A stretch of 64,000 nucleotides of DNA from Motiliproteus sp. MSK22-1 (lineage in GTDB: Bacteria; Pseudomonadota; Gammaproteobacteria; Pseudomonadales; Balneatricaceae): NCBI RefSeq assembly GCF_001968815.1, contig NZ_MIEQ01000073.1:1-64000 (forward strand), in the 5' to 3' direction. The translations under genes were made by a program, and so were the position numbers. Under the pieces are notes generated by a model, which was not told the DNA's origin, searched no databases, and saw nothing but the letters and a program-made list of their open reading frames with translations. Positions 31,168 through 43,249 of the stretch are shown piece by piece. Each line of letters starts with the position of its first letter. Within the stretch, counting starts at the first letter, position 1.

Positions 31168-32406
31168 TCAGGATTCGCTGACAACCTCGGCTTCATCAAG
31201 CTCAAACGCTGAATGCAAACCACGTACAGCCAACTCCAAATATTTTTCAGCAATAATCACTGAAATTTTAATCTCTGAAGTAGATATTAGCTGAATATTT
31301 ATCGACTCTTTTGCAAGCGTAGCAAACATCTTACTTGCAACGCCTGCGTGAGAGCGCATACCAACACCAACAATAGACACTTTGGCTATTTTATTATCAC
31401 CAACAACTTCTTTCGCGCCTAGCTCCGCAGATACGCGCTGGAGAATTTCACTGGTCCGTTCATAGTCATTACGATGCACAGTAAATGTAAAGTCAGTGGT
31501 TTTATCTTCTGCCACATTTTGCAGAATCATATCCACTTCAATATTAGCATCACTAACCGGTCCTAAAATCCGGCTTGCCACTCCTGGAATGTCAGGTACA
31601 CCCAATACCGTCAGTTTTGCCTCATCGCGATTAAACGCGATACCTGAAATTACCGGTTTTTCCACAGCGTTTTCTTCCTCTATGGTAATCAGCGTACCAG
31701 GGCCATCCTGGAAGCTATGCAGCACCCTCAGAGGTACCTTATATTTACCTGCAAACTCTACTGCTCGGATCTGCAACACTTTAGATCCAAGGCTGGCCAT
31801 CTCCAGCATTTCTTCGAAGGTGATCTTTTCCATCCGACGCGCACCTTCAACCACTCGCGGGTCTGTAGTGTAAACACCATCTACATCAGTATAGATCTGG
31901 CACTCATCAGCCTTCAAGGCTGCCGCCAAAGCCACACCGGTCGTATCTGACCCACCACGCCCAAGAGTTGTTATATTGCCTTTTTCATCAACTCCCTGGA
32001 ATCCGGCAACAACAACAACACGCCCCGCTTTCAGGTCTCCACGAATATTCTCATCATCAATATCCCTGATTCGGGCCTTCATGTGAGCATCATCAGTTAG
32101 AATTCTAACCTGACTGCCGGTATAAGAGCGGGCTGGACAGCCGCGCTTATTCAGGGCCATACACAACAATGCAATTGTTACCTGCTCTCCGGTAGAAACC
32201 AGCACATCCATCTCTCTCGGAGTAGGTGTGTCCTGAATATCCTTAGCAAGCCCGATCAGTCGGTTGGTTTCACCGCTCATCGCCGAAACAACCACAACAA
32301 CATCGTCACCACGTTCACGAAAGGCTTTAACTTTCTCCGCTACCGCCTCTATCCGCTCAACAGTACCGACGGAGGTGCCTCCGTACTTTTGTACAATCAG
32401 TGCCAT
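31168..32406 (-). CDS. lysC: aspartate kinase
   Basis: 412-residue monofunctional aspartokinase, about the length of the Pseudomonas-type enzyme. It phosphorylates aspartate at the entry to the lysine, methionine, threonine and diaminopimelate pathways. The kinase domain opens with VQKYGGTSVG and contains FQGVDEKGNITTLGRGGSDT. Two ACT domains follow (about 265-405; VLGVPDIPGVASRILGPV and KVSIVGVGMRSHAGVASKMF), so feedback inhibition is expected. It starts 36 bases after alaS, which leaves no room for a lysine riboswitch. The ribosome site is weak. Confidence 0.96.
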   Translation of the reverse strand: MALIVQKYGGTSVGTVERIEAVAEKVKAFRERGDDVVVVVSAMSGETNRLIGLAKDIQDTPTPREMDVLVSTGEQVTIALLCMALNKRGCPARSYTGSQVRILTDDAHMKARIRDIDDENIRGDLKAGRVVVVAGFQGVDEKGNITTLGRGGSDTTGVALAAALKADECQIYTDVDGVYTTDPRVVEGARRMEKITFEEMLEMASLGSKVLQIRAVEFAGKYKVPLRVLHSFQDGPGTLITIEEENAVEKPVISGIAFNRDEAKLTVLGVPDIPGVASRILGPVSDANIEVDMILQNVAEDKTTDFTFTVHRNDYERTSEILQRVSAELGAKEVVGDNKIAKVSIVGVGMRSHAGVASKMFATLAKESINIQLISTSEIKISVIIAEKYLELAVRGLHSAFELDEAEVVSES

Positions 32407-32442
32407 CTTCTATCTCGAATATACGTTAATTCTACTGAACCC

Positions 32443-35079
32443 TCAGGCCCGGCCTTCTATCCACTGCTTTACAGAATTCAAAGCAGCTGGCAGCTCAGCA
32501 GGATTAGTGCCCCCACCTTGTGCCATATCAGGTCGACCGCCCCCTTTACCGTCAATCTGTTCAGCCACATGTTTGATCAGATCTCCAGCTCTATACTTAG
32601 CTGTCAAGTCTTTGGTCACTCCAGCAACAAGACTTACTTTTTCACCCTCAACGGCTGCTAACACAACAACCGCAGACCCTAGCTTGTTCTTCAATTGGTC
32701 GAGAGTATCGCGAAGTGATTTAGGGTCAGCTCCATCCAACTTAGCCGCTAACAGTTTAATACCCTGAACTTCCTGCGCCTGACCGGCTAAGTCAGCACCT
32801 GCAGAGCTTGCCAGTTTTGCCTTCAGTTGATCGAGTTCCTTCTCCAACTGGCGATTACGATCAAGCAATGTACTCACTTTATCGACAACAGAGTCCCGAG
32901 ATCCCTTAACCATTCCGGCAACCTGGTTAAGCCGCTCCTCTGTCTCAACCAGCCAGTTCAGAGCGGCAGCGCCAGTGACAGCCTCGATGCGTCGAACGCC
33001 CGCAGCAATTCCGCCTTCTGATACAATCTTAAACAGACCTATCTCACCCGTGCTTGATACATGGGTGCCACCACAGAGCTCCAGAGATACGTCTCCCATG
33101 CTCACGACCCGGACGTCATCATCATATTTCTCACCAAAAAGCGCCATTGCACCTTTGCTTTTGGCCTCGTCGATATTCATAACTTCAGTGTTGACGGAGA
33201 GATTACGACGAATCACATTATTGACCTGAGCCTCCAGTGATTTGATCTCATCATTACTAAGCGCATCGGAGTGGGAAAAGTCGAAACGCAAGCGAGCGGC
33301 ATCGACCAAAGAACCCTTCTGATTGACGTGGTCACCCAGGGTAACCCGAAGCGCAGCATGGAGCAGGTGAGTAGCTGAATGGTTCAGTGCCGTGGCCTGA
33401 CGAGCCTCTGGATTAACGGCCGCCTTCAAAGAGCTACCGATACTAAGCTCTCCCTCAACAACTTTACCGTGATGCAGGAACGTTTTACCCTGCTTGGTGG
33501 TATCTGTGACTTGAAAGCGAACACCATTCCCGACCAGTGTACCCACATCACCCACCTGGCCACCGGACTCCGCATAAAAAGGTGTCTGCTTCATGGCAAC
33601 GATACCTTCAGCACCGGATGCCATATTGTCAACAGCCTCACCAGCGGCAACCAGGCCATCAACTTGAACGTCTCCCACCAGACTATGATAGCCCTCAAAT
33701 GTAGTATCAAAATCAAACTGCAGACTGTCGTTATAATCGACTGAGAAATTGCCGGCAGCACGGGCTCTTTCCCGCTGGGCATTCATCGCAGATTCAAAAC
33801 CAGCCAAATCCAGAGTTAAGTCACGCTCACGAGCAATATCGGCAGTAAGATCGACGGGGAATCCATAAGTATCATAGAGTTTAAACACGGTATCCCCTGG
33901 GATCTCGGTGCCATTAAGATCACCGATATCCTGCTCAAGAATCCGCATACCCTGTTCTAACGTTTTAGCAAACTGCTGCTCTTCTTTACGCAGGACTTTC
34001 TCAACACGAGCCTGCATTTCCAATAACTCGGGGTAGGCTTCACCCATTTCTTTAACTAATGGGGCCACCAGCTTATAGAAAAACTCACCTTTGGCCCCCA
34101 GCTTGTTACCATGTCGAATAGCTCGGCGCATGATTCGGCGCAATACGTATCCACGACCTTCATTTGAAGGTACAACCCCATCAACAACCAGAAAGGCACA
34201 AGAACGAATATGATCGGCAATAACCCTCAGGGACTTGTTTTCCATTATTTCGGGGTCAGTGCTTTCAATAACAGTTGCCACAGCCCTTAGTAGATTCTGG
34301 AACAGGTCAATTTCATAGTTGCTGTGAACATTTTGCAAAACCGCAGCGATGCGCTCAAGCCCCATCCCGGTATCAACAGAGGGTTTCGGTAACGGGTTCA
34401 TTGCTCCATCTGCAGAACGGTTGTACTGCATGAAAACGATATTCCAGATTTCTATAAAACGATCACCGTCTTCTTCAGGTGTTCCCGGAGGCCCCCCCCA
34501 GATATCAGCACCATGATCATAGAAAATTTCTGTACAAGGCCCACAGGGACCCGTATCACCCATTGCCCAAAAGTTATCAGAGTTATAACGTCCACCTTTG
34601 TCGCCAATACGAATAATCCGCTCTTCCGGCACGCCGATTTCATCGCGCCAGATAGCAAAGGCTTCGTCATCCTCTTGATAGACTGTCACTGAAAGCTTTT
34701 CTGTCGGAAGTCCCAGCCACTGTTCAGAGGTTAACAACTCCCAGGCAAACTTAATTGCATCTTGCTTGAAATAATCTCCAAAACTGAAATTACCAAGCAT
34801 TTCAAAAAAAGTATGATGGCGAGCGGTATAACCAACGTTATCCAGATCATTGTGTTTGCCGCCAGCCCGGACACAACGCTGGGAAGTCGTTGCTCGCGTG
34901 TATTTACGCTTATCACTTCCAAGAAACACATCTTTAAACTGAACCATGCCGGCATTGGTGAACAATAGCGTTGGATCATTGCCAGGCACCAGAGAGCTAC
35001 TGGCTACCACTTCATGGCCCTGCTGATTAAAGAAATCCAGAAAAGCTTGACGAATCTGAGCACTGGTCATGTAGTTCAT
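32443..35079 (-). CDS. alaS: alanine--tRNA ligase
   Basis: 878 residues (E. coli 876). It charges tRNA-Ala and edits mischarged Ser/Gly. The class II catalytic core is N-terminal ([17 protein letters not shown] and [17 protein letters not shown]). The editing domain holds the metal ligands [10 protein letters not shown] and [13 protein letters not shown]. The C-terminal coiled/DHHA1 region contains [15 protein letters not shown] at 35079 has GGTGA ten bases upstream; an ATG three codons later is an alternative that matches E. coli length equally well. It is followed closely by lysC and preceded by recX. Confidence 0.96.
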   Translation of the reverse strand: MNYMTSAQIRQAFLDFFNQQGHEVVASSSLVPGNDPTLLFTNAGMVQFKDVFLGSDKRKYTRATTSQRCVRAGGKHNDLDNVGYTARHHTFFEMLGNFSFGDYFKQDAIKFAWELLTSEQWLGLPTEKLSVTVYQEDDEAFAIWRDEIGVPEERIIRIGDKGGRYNSDNFWAMGDTGPCGPCTEIFYDHGADIWGGPPGTPEEDGDRFIEIWNIVFMQYNRSADGAMNPLPKPSVDTGMGLERIAAVLQNVHSNYEIDLFQNLLRAVATVIESTDPEIMENKSLRVIADHIRSCAFLVVDGVVPSNEGRGYVLRRIMRRAIRHGNKLGAKGEFFYKLVAPLVKEMGEAYPELLEMQARVEKVLRKEEQQFAKTLEQGMRILEQDIGDLNGTEIPGDTVFKLYDTYGFPVDLTADIARERDLTLDLAGFESAMNAQRERARAAGNFSVDYNDSLQFDFDTTFEGYHSLVGDVQVDGLVAAGEAVDNMASGAEGIVAMKQTPFYAESGGQVGDVGTLVGNGVRFQVTDTTKQGKTFLHHGKVVEGELSIGSSLKAAVNPEARQATALNHSATHLLHAALRVTLGDHVNQKGSLVDAARLRFDFSHSDALSNDEIKSLEAQVNNVIRRNLSVNTEVMNIDEAKSKGAMALFGEKYDDDVRVVSMGDVSLELCGGTHVSSTGEIGLFKIVSEGGIAAGVRRIEAVTGAAALNWLVETEERLNQVAGMVKGSRDSVVDKVSTLLDRNRQLEKELDQLKAKLASSAGADLAGQAQEVQGIKLLAAKLDGADPKSLRDTLDQLKNKLGSAVVVLAAVEGEKVSLVAGVTKDLTAKYRAGDLIKHVAEQIDGKGGGRPDMAQGGGTNPAELPAALNSVKQWIEGRA

Positions 35080-35266
35080 AAACTGCGTTCACCAAAAAGC
35101 CGGTTCATACCGGTAACCCCAACGGAGTTGGGAGCTACACCTGTTCAGTCTGGCCATCATGAGTGCAGATAATTTGCACCGCTAGCCTGACATTTTCCAA
35201 AATCGGCCTAGTATACATGTAGTCAATAGACTCGAAAACCTCCAAAGTACCCTTTACAGGCGGGAT

Positions 35267-35734
35267 TTAGCATTGTTCAAGGTCTTCTTGGGCTACTTTT
35301 ATCGCTTCTTGAACCTGATCATAGGAAAATCCGCGATAGAGTAGAAAGCGAACCTGCTGAGCATAGGCTTTACGATCAACCGGTTTCTCCATGCCAAACC
35401 TCTTGCACCGTACTTCCAAAGCAACGCGATACCAATCAACATCTTGCTCTTCCATAACCCGAGAGATGATGTCCTGACAAACACCTCTTTGGCGAAGATC
35501 CTGCTGAATCCGGCTGGGTCCTTGCCCTCTGGATACTCTCGAACGAACAAAACTCTCCGCAAATCGACTGTCACTTTGCAGACCTTGTTCATGCAACTGA
35601 TCCAGCAATGACTCAACCTGTCCTAGATCCCTGGTGCGGCGCATCAGTTTATCCACAAGCTCCTTGCGGCTGTGCTCTCTTCGCGCCAAAAGTCCAAGCG
35701 CGCTGTTTCTGATATCCGCATCGTCACCTTTCAC
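35267..35734 (-). CDS. recX: RecA regulatory protein RecX
   Basis: 155-residue helical-repeat protein that caps RecA filaments and inhibits recombinase activity. Family blocks are clear: ALGLLARREHSRKELVDKLMRR, LDQLHEQGLQSDSRFAESFV, and SRGQGPSRIQQDLRQRGV. GTG at 35734 is preferred, with GGAGG eleven bases upstream; a TTG at 35752 lacks a site. In most gammaproteobacteria recX follows recA directly. Here the upstream neighbour is divergent avtA, so recA lies elsewhere and recX must use its own promoter. Downstream synteny with alaS is kept. Confidence 0.9.
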   Translation of the reverse strand: MKGDDADIRNSALGLLARREHSRKELVDKLMRRTRDLGQVESLLDQLHEQGLQSDSRFAESFVRSRVSRGQGPSRIQQDLRQRGVCQDIISRVMEEQDVDWYRVALEVRCKRFGMEKPVDRKAYAQQVRFLLYRGFSYDQVQEAIKVAQEDLEQC

Positions 35735-35753
35735 TCTGTATAAAACCTCCAAC

Positions 35754-35769
35754 CTGTTATAAAACCCAG
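35754..35769 (-). promoter_or_regulatory. SOS-box-like site upstream of recX
   Basis: Minus strand CTGG-N8-ACAG (TTTTATAA-rich middle), one base off the LexA consensus CTGT-N8-ACAG. It lies 20 bases upstream of the recX start codon, just downstream of a plausible promoter (TTGGAC, 17 bases, TATCTG; about 35766-35794). Confidence 0.4.
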
Positions 35770-35946
35770 ATAGTTAACTTTAATATATTGTCCAATGTCC
35801 TCGAAAAAAACCAAAGGAATCTGTTGGTAGGTTCCCAAGACCTTGAAAGAGTTCAGGCCTCTTTCTTTACACGGAATGCCTCGATAGAATAGCCACCGCT
35901 AACGGAAGCCCTCAGTTTAGACTAAACTGCACATCAGGAAACTGCT

Positions 35947-37206
35947 ATGAAACTATCCTCTTTCGGTAATAAGTTCACTTCCGAATCAGGCATTCTATCT
36001 TTGATGGATGACCTGGGGAATGCGCTGGCTGGCGATCAGGATATGATCATGATGGGAGGTGGCAACCCAGGCCACATTCCTGAAGTTGAAACCATCTTCA
36101 AACAACGTCTGGAACGTATTACGGAAAACCCTAAAGAATTCCGCCACCTTATCGGTGTTTACGATCCTCCTCAGGGTGAAGTCGAATTCCTGGAAAACCT
36201 GGCGAAGCTGCTCAATAAAGAATTTAACTGGAATATCAGTCCTCGTAACATTGCTCTTAGCAACGGTAGTCAGTCCGGCTTCTTTATGCTGTTTAATATG
36301 TTCGCCGGGAAGTTTGACGATGGCAGCCATAAACAAATACAGCTCCCCCTGGCGCCAGAGTATATTGGCTATGCCGATGCGGGTTTATCCCGGGATTTTT
36401 TCACTGCCGGTCACCCTCAAATAGACTTGCTGGATGAACATAGCTTTAAATACCGTGTCGATTTCAACGATATCAGTATCACTGAAAAAACCGGAGCTAT
36501 TTGCGTTTCCCGACCCACTAACCCGACCGGCAATGTCATTACTGATGAAGAACTGCATAAGCTTGATCAGCTCGCCAGGCAGCACCAGATCCCATTATTG
36601 ATAGACAGTGCCTATGGCACGCCGTTTCCAAACTTGATCTTTACAGAAGCCAATCCGCTTTGGAATGACAACTGCGTTGTCAGTATGAGTCTCTCGAAAC
36701 TAGGGCTACCCGCAGCCCGGACTGGAATCATTATCGCCAACGAAGAGATCATCAATGCACTATCCAGCATCAACGCTATAGTCAATCTGTCGACTGGCAG
36801 CTTTGGCGCCGTATTAACACAGGATCTTGTACGTAGCGGCGATATTATCAATATAAGTCGAGATTTAATTCGCCCTTATTATCAGCAAAAAGTCTATCAA
36901 ACGATTGAATGGTTTGAACAGGCCATGGGAAACCAGACACCCTACTTTATTCATAAGCCGGAAGGAGCCATGTTCCTCTGGTTGTGGTTTAAAGATTTAC
37001 CAATAACCAGCTTGGAGCTTTACGAACGCCTGAAGGACCGAGGAGTGCTGGTTGTCTCCGGGCACTACTTTTTCCCCGGAATAGAGGAAGATTGGCGCCA
37101 CAAGCAAGAATGTATCCGGGTAACCTATTCCCAAAGCGAGGACAAAGTCCGTACCGGTGTAGAGATTATTGCGGAAGAGGTACAGCGAGCATACTCGCAC
37201 GGGTAA
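35947..37206 (+). CDS. avtA: valine--pyruvate aminotransferase
   Basis: 419-residue PLP-dependent transaminase, like E. coli AvtA (417). It exchanges amino groups between valine and pyruvate, giving alanine and 2-oxoisovalerate. The N-terminal MKLSSFGNKFTSESGILSLM and MMGGGNPGHIPEVE blocks are specific to AvtA. CVSRPTNPTGNV is the usual substrate/PLP region, and SMSLSKLGLPAARTG carries the PLP lysine. ATG at 35947 has AGGA seven bases upstream. It is a single gene divergent from recX; functionally it belongs with ilvY and ilvIH later in the window. Confidence 0.95.
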   Translation: MKLSSFGNKFTSESGILSLMDDLGNALAGDQDMIMMGGGNPGHIPEVETIFKQRLERITENPKEFRHLIGVYDPPQGEVEFLENLAKLLNKEFNWNISPRNIALSNGSQSGFFMLFNMFAGKFDDGSHKQIQLPLAPEYIGYADAGLSRDFFTAGHPQIDLLDEHSFKYRVDFNDISITEKTGAICVSRPTNPTGNVITDEELHKLDQLARQHQIPLLIDSAYGTPFPNLIFTEANPLWNDNCVVSMSLSKLGLPAARTGIIIANEEIINALSSINAIVNLSTGSFGAVLTQDLVRSGDIINISRDLIRPYYQQKVYQTIEWFEQAMGNQTPYFIHKPEGAMFLWLWFKDLPITSLELYERLKDRGVLVVSGHYFFPGIEEDWRHKQECIRVTYSQSEDKVRTGVEIIAEEVQRAYSHG

Positions 37207-37233
37207 CTGCTTTAAAAGAACCTGAACGACCAT

Positions 37234-37262
37234 CGACTAAGCTGTTTTTCATTGCTTAGTCG
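37234..37262. terminator. stem-loop between convergent avtA and FHA genes
   Basis: Perfect nine-base stem CGACTAAGC/GCTTAGTCG with an 11-base loop, 28 bases after avtA. Neither strand has a long T run after it, but its position between convergent genes suggests a shared terminator. Confidence 0.55.
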
Positions 37263-37287
37263 TCGTTTAACCCAACTGAAAAACCAC

Positions 37288-38241
37288 TCATTCCTGCACA
37301 GATTCAAAATCAAATACTTTCCGACTCTGCTCAAGGTATTGCGACTTACTCACCACTTGATTCAGCTGGAGATCAGGTGAGAATAACAGGTGGCTATACT
37401 TTGGATATGCCCGAAATTCTGATATTTCTGATAATTGAGTAAAAGCCCCAAATGCAATCAACAGTAAGGCAGGGAATAACGCGATCAGATGGGCTCCCCA
37501 CCCCTTGAGATGAGTCGCTAAAAACAGGCTGGAGCGGAGCAAAAATAGAACGATCCCTCCCGCCAATAAAAATTCCAGAAAAACCTGCCACGAGGAAATA
37601 TTCAAATTAAATAAAAGCCACTGTAGAAGATATTCTCCTAAGTGTAAGCTTATCAGCGTAAGAATAATGATAACGCAATGCCCTAAAAACCGGCCATCGT
37701 GACGAAATATTCGCCCCAATAGTGCCCAGACGCCAGCGTACGCCAGGACAATTGTGAAAACGCCCAACAACTCGCCTACGTGAGTCATTAGACTGAATGA
37801 TCCTAAGGAGCTCAGTCGCTTTTCCAGGAGGATCATCGCAATCAGTAAGCAAAGTCCCAATGCAACAATCCAGACTTTTGATACCTGATTAAATACCGAT
37901 TCCATGGATGAAAGCGCTAAAGCTTCTGGAACAGGTTGATCGGCCCGAAAGACCCGTAAATGGGACTTTCCTAAAGTCAGGGTTTCGCCAGATTCCAGTG
38001 GCTGGGAGGTCGATCTCAACCAGGAGCCTGCCACCTGAATACCATTACGACTATTGATATCCCTGACTGAGAGTTCACCATTCTCATCGCAACCTAGCTC
38101 ACCATGAAATGCATCGACAAAAGGGTCCGTCAGAATAACGTCATTTCGATATGCCCGCCCCAGTGAAACAGGTAATCGTGAAAACCGTTGGCGCTCGAGA
38201 ACAGCTCCAGACCGGCCTACGCGTTCGACAACTACTTCCAT
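37288..38241 (-). CDS. FHA domain membrane protein
   Basis: 317 residues. The N-terminal FHA phosphothreonine-binding domain (about 1-100) has the conserved LPVSLGRAYRNDVILTDPFVDAFHGEL, with the binding-site Arg and a His in the usual place, and RDINSRNGIQVAG. After a linker come about five membrane helices (roughly 125-145, 155-178, 187-212, 218-240, 248-268) and a short tail. FHA should be cytoplasmic and bind phosphothreonine partners, but no Ser/Thr kinase gene is in the window. The ATG at 38241 overlaps the end of the protease gene by ten bases, so the two are translationally coupled. Confidence 0.85.
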   Translation of the reverse strand: MEVVVERVGRSGAVLERQRFSRLPVSLGRAYRNDVILTDPFVDAFHGELGCDENGELSVRDINSRNGIQVAGSWLRSTSQPLESGETLTLGKSHLRVFRADQPVPEALALSSMESVFNQVSKVWIVALGLCLLIAMILLEKRLSSLGSFSLMTHVGELLGVFTIVLAYAGVWALLGRIFRHDGRFLGHCVIIILTLISLHLGEYLLQWLLFNLNISSWQVFLEFLLAGGIVLFLLRSSLFLATHLKGWGAHLIALFPALLLIAFGAFTQLSEISEFRAYPKYSHLLFSPDLQLNQVVSKSQYLEQSRKVFDFESVQE

Positions 38242-39572
38242 CCTACGCTACCTATAAACTTCTCGGTAAATTTCATCGCCAGCTCCTGCTCCACCCCCGC
38301 CAACGTAAAATGGCTAACCAACGCCTGGTCTTTCCGATTGATAGTGGCAGCGATATAAAAGACATCGTATAACTTGGGATAGTTCTTGTATTGTCGACTA
38401 CAAAAGGTTGCTTTATAAACAGTATCTGCCCCAGATTTTACCTGCGCCCTGTAAAAATCATTGTTACATTGAAAATTCGTTACATCCTCTCTTGACGCTC
38501 TATTTCCAGGTCGAGCCCCCGACAGTGCGCGCTCCAGTGCGCTGTAGAAAGTCCAGGAGCTCAGCTCCTCTGTTTCCAGGTAGGTAAACTCGTATTCAAA
38601 AAAACCGGTATTGAAGTGCGTTCCCATATAAATGTAATTATCGCTGTGGCAACCCTTGCTGATGGTGCGCAAACCCGTCTTCTGTCCGGTATCAGAGTCC
38701 CCCCAGCAAACCACAAAAGGAGCCATTTCGCCCACAATCTGCCCGGCACCAAGCTGATCTTCTTGCCAGGGGTTTTCTATTAACTGCGAGAACATTTGCT
38801 CTTGCACATCATGCAGTTGCTGCCGAATTCTGCTCTCCAGGTCAATAGGAGAGTCCAACCGCTTGTGCTGCTGATCCAGTAAGGTCTTTAGCCGCTCGAT
38901 AGGAACCAGAAAACTAATCTGATTTCCGGCCGTTGAAACATTTATTCCTACAACTTCACCAGCTGAATTAAGAGCAGGCCCACCGCTCATTCCCGGATTA
39001 ATCGAGGCAGTCAGGTGAACTCGCTGAAAAAAACTCGTTTCCTTGATGCCATTATAGGTTCCAGGTACGACAGTCATGCCAATATCCATAGGATTTCCAA
39101 ATGAGTAGATTGGCTCTCCCTGTCGAGGCATAGAGTCAGCAAGCTGGAAGGCGTTTCCAGAACCACCCTGCCAGTACAGCAAGGCCAAATCATTAACCAC
39201 ATCAACATCCAGCAACTGTAACTGATTGTAGCGAGCCCCCATGTATTCGATCTCAATTCGGTAACGGTCTGGTTTATTTAACAAGGCTGAAATCACATGA
39301 TAATTTGTCGCAATGACGTTTCCTTCAGCTACCAAAAAGCCAGAACCTATGGCAGATTTACTTTCAGAGGCTATATCAATGACTTTGACCTGAACGATGG
39401 ACTCACTGAATTGCTGAAACAGCTGATCAGCACTCTCAGCCTGGGCAGCTACAGAAAAAAGAGGAAAAAAAAGAAACAACAGACAGCGAAGAACCAACGG
39501 TCCAGCCAACCTGTGATGCGTACAGTTAACAACGTTGAGCAAACCCCTTGTCTCCAATTTCTGACGTGACAA
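38232..39572 (-). CDS. secreted trypsin-like serine protease (HtrA/S1 fold)
   Basis: Up to 446 residues. A signal peptide (hydrophobic LVLRCLLFLFFPLFSVAAQA, about 27-46) precedes a trypsin-fold protease domain. Its triad is visible: His in NVIATNYHVISALL, Asp in DVVNDLALLYWQG, and Ser in NPGMSGGPALNSAGEVVGIN. Instead of PDZ domains, a C-terminal region of about 200 residues (from about 245) shows no family I recognise and contains several cysteines. The start is unsure: TTG at 39572 has no ribosome site and no later in-frame start is better. Overlap with the FHA membrane gene suggests a periplasmic protease working with a cytoplasm-facing FHA protein. Confidence 0.82.
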   Translation of the reverse strand: MSRQKLETRGLLNVVNCTHHRLAGPLVLRCLLFLFFPLFSVAAQAESADQLFQQFSESIVQVKVIDIASESKSAIGSGFLVAEGNVIATNYHVISALLNKPDRYRIEIEYMGARYNQLQLLDVDVVNDLALLYWQGGSGNAFQLADSMPRQGEPIYSFGNPMDIGMTVVPGTYNGIKETSFFQRVHLTASINPGMSGGPALNSAGEVVGINVSTAGNQISFLVPIERLKTLLDQQHKRLDSPIDLESRIRQQLHDVQEQMFSQLIENPWQEDQLGAGQIVGEMAPFVVCWGDSDTGQKTGLRTISKGCHSDNYIYMGTHFNTGFFEYEFTYLETEELSSWTFYSALERALSGARPGNRASREDVTNFQCNNDFYRAQVKSGADTVYKATFCSRQYKNYPKLYDVFYIAATINRKDQALVSHFTLAGVEQELAMKFTEKFIGSVGWK

Positions 39573-39848
39573 TAAATACTATCAACTATGCGGATTTCCC
39601 TGATTCGTCATGAAAATCAACACTAAAGCATTGATTGTATACGCCAAGACGGACCCGGTAGCAACCGTTTCAGACCGCAAAAATCAGAAAGCAAAAACAG
39701 CCTGGAATTAAAACGGTATACGCGAATCATCAGCCACTGGGCTATTGCTCACCAATACACCCGATAATTTGCAACTTTTGTGATTTGTAACTTCTGCTAT
39801 TTATCGCCATAGTGATTTATAGAAACTAAAAATTATAGCGACTCTGAT

Positions 39849-40832
39849 TTAAGCATACTGCAGAATGGGAATACTCTGTTCTTCCTGCAATATCAGCTCA
39901 TTGCTGCCATCACTTGCTCTTTGCCAACCCTTCCCCGCCAGTCCTAATGCGATGGCATTGAGCACATCCCACTTACGTGCACACCATTGCGGCGCTAAAA
40001 GAATAGATCGTTCGGCAGTACCTGTCAGCCGGTGAAAAGTAATCTCAGGTGGCGTTCTGCGAATAATTTCGACAGCAGCTTCAACATAATCATCAAACGG
40101 AACTCCCGACCAGAGACCCTTTTTCCATTGCCGCGCCAGCTGAGTTCCTTTAACGATATGCAGCGGGTGTAGTTTCAACCCCTGGGTATTTGTCGCTTGC
40201 TCGCCCAACTCAAGCACCCTGTCCAGACTTGCTACGCTATCCATTGCGGTCTCTCCAGGCAGACCAACAATCAGGTGGGTACAAACCTGCAATCCTCTTA
40301 GCTGGCAGCGCAAAATAGCATCCTGATACTCGGCCCAGCCATGTCCTCGATTAACGCGCTCTAATGTGGAATCATTTGCAGACTGCAACCCAAGTTCTAA
40401 CCAGACTTCATGACCTTGGGCTTGATACTCAGCTAACAGATCAAGCACAGGGTCCGGGACACAGTCCGGCCTGGTCCCCACGGAAAGACCGATAACATCG
40501 GGTTCTTGCAACGCATCATCATAGAGCTGTTTAAGATAATCTATATCTGCATAGGTATTGGTATAAGCTTGAAAATAAGCCAAATAATGCCGGGCACCGG
40601 TACGTTTTCGAATGACTTGCCGCCCCACTTCAATCTGTTGTGCCACCGTTGGCGGTTGCTTGCTGTTGGGACTAAATGAAGCGTTATTGCAAAAAGTACA
40701 GCCCCCCAGCCCTTTAGTGCCATCACGGTTTGGACAGGTAAAACTGGCATTGATCGAAACTTTATGAACACGATGTCCATATTTGATTTTCATATGGCGG
40801 CCAAACGTATTGACCTGATCAGCGAGTTGCAT
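39849..40832 (-). CDS. radical SAM protein, YhcC family (TIGR01212)
   Basis: 327-residue radical SAM enzyme of the YhcC type. The cluster-binding cysteines occur in the family spacing FTCPNRDGTKGLGGCTFC, with an SAM-binding GLSVGTRPDC segment and LELGLQSANDSTLERVNRGH further on. The reaction is not established for this family to my knowledge. The ATG at 40832 has GGAG six bases upstream; an upstream TTG is less likely. It stands between the protease-FHA pair and thiC on the same strand, separated by about 140 bases and the thiC terminator, so it is probably a separate unit. Confidence 0.88.
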   Translation of the reverse strand: MQLADQVNTFGRHMKIKYGHRVHKVSINASFTCPNRDGTKGLGGCTFCNNASFSPNSKQPPTVAQQIEVGRQVIRKRTGARHYLAYFQAYTNTYADIDYLKQLYDDALQEPDVIGLSVGTRPDCVPDPVLDLLAEYQAQGHEVWLELGLQSANDSTLERVNRGHGWAEYQDAILRCQLRGLQVCTHLIVGLPGETAMDSVASLDRVLELGEQATNTQGLKLHPLHIVKGTQLARQWKKGLWSGVPFDDYVEAAVEIIRRTPPEITFHRLTGTAERSILLAPQWCARKWDVLNAIALGLAGKGWQRASDGSNELILQEEQSIPILQYA

Positions 40833-40937
40833 AAAAGGCTCCAAAATTCCAAGGGGACTGAATTGAAGTAGTCAGTGCTTCGATAAGTACAGTTTTTTAC
40901 TGACAAGTACTTTCTAAATGACAAATATCATCAGGAT

Positions 40938-40962
40938 AAAAAAAGGGGCCAAAAGGCCCCTT
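40938..40962 (-). terminator. rho-independent terminator of thiC
   Basis: Minus strand AAGGGGCC-TTTT-GGCCCCTT followed by a T run (40938-40944). It lies eight bases after the thiC stop. Confidence 0.92.
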
Positions 40963-40970
40963 AGTCAGTA

Positions 40971-42863
<1,893 letters not shown>

Positions 42864-43012
42864 CTAGACATCTCCCTGGCTAAGCGCCAGATACCCGAGC
42901 AGCTCAAACAGCTGCGGGATTAATATCAAACTACAAATTCACGGCAGTTTTTGGGATGTCTTGCCTGGAGGGAGGTTTCCGGCACAGTACGATACGGGAC
43001 TGCAGCCTGAAA

Positions 43013-43107
43013 TCTTGTTTCCTACGCCGGTATTAACCGGATCAGGTTCGCGGGTTGGTGCTTCCACCTCTCATCCCACTTTTTAATAAGCAGGAACCCC
43101 GACAAGA
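43013..43107 (-). promoter_or_regulatory. TPP riboswitch (THI element)
   Basis: On the minus strand the aptamer closes with TCTTGT/ACAAGA (P1). It contains GTCGGGGT, the conserved TGAGA core (GGGATGAGAGG), and the 3' block ACCTGATCCGG-TTAATACCGG-CGTAGGAA. All conserved TPP-binding segments are present. About 150 bases separate it from the thiC start. A hairpin GCAGCT/AGCTGC (about 42896-42913) and another touching the thiC ribosome site could form the expression platform. No T run follows them, so control of translation is more likely than termination. Confidence 0.95.
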
Positions 43108-43249
43108 CAGCAGTAATACTATAAGGATTGACCCTATCAGTGCAATAGAGCCAGAAGAAGAAAAGCGTTAACACCAGCCAATCCAATACAGGAACAGTGG
43201 TTTCTTTCTTTAGCAACAAATAGCCTCTGCAAACAGCATAGCCACTCTT

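Noticed and set aside
32407-32442. Lysine riboswitch before lysC
   Set aside because: Only 36 bases separate alaS and lysC, too short for the aptamer.
43022-43219. 65-residue frame next to thiC
   Set aside because: It lies on the TPP riboswitch, whose conserved RNA motifs explain the sequence.
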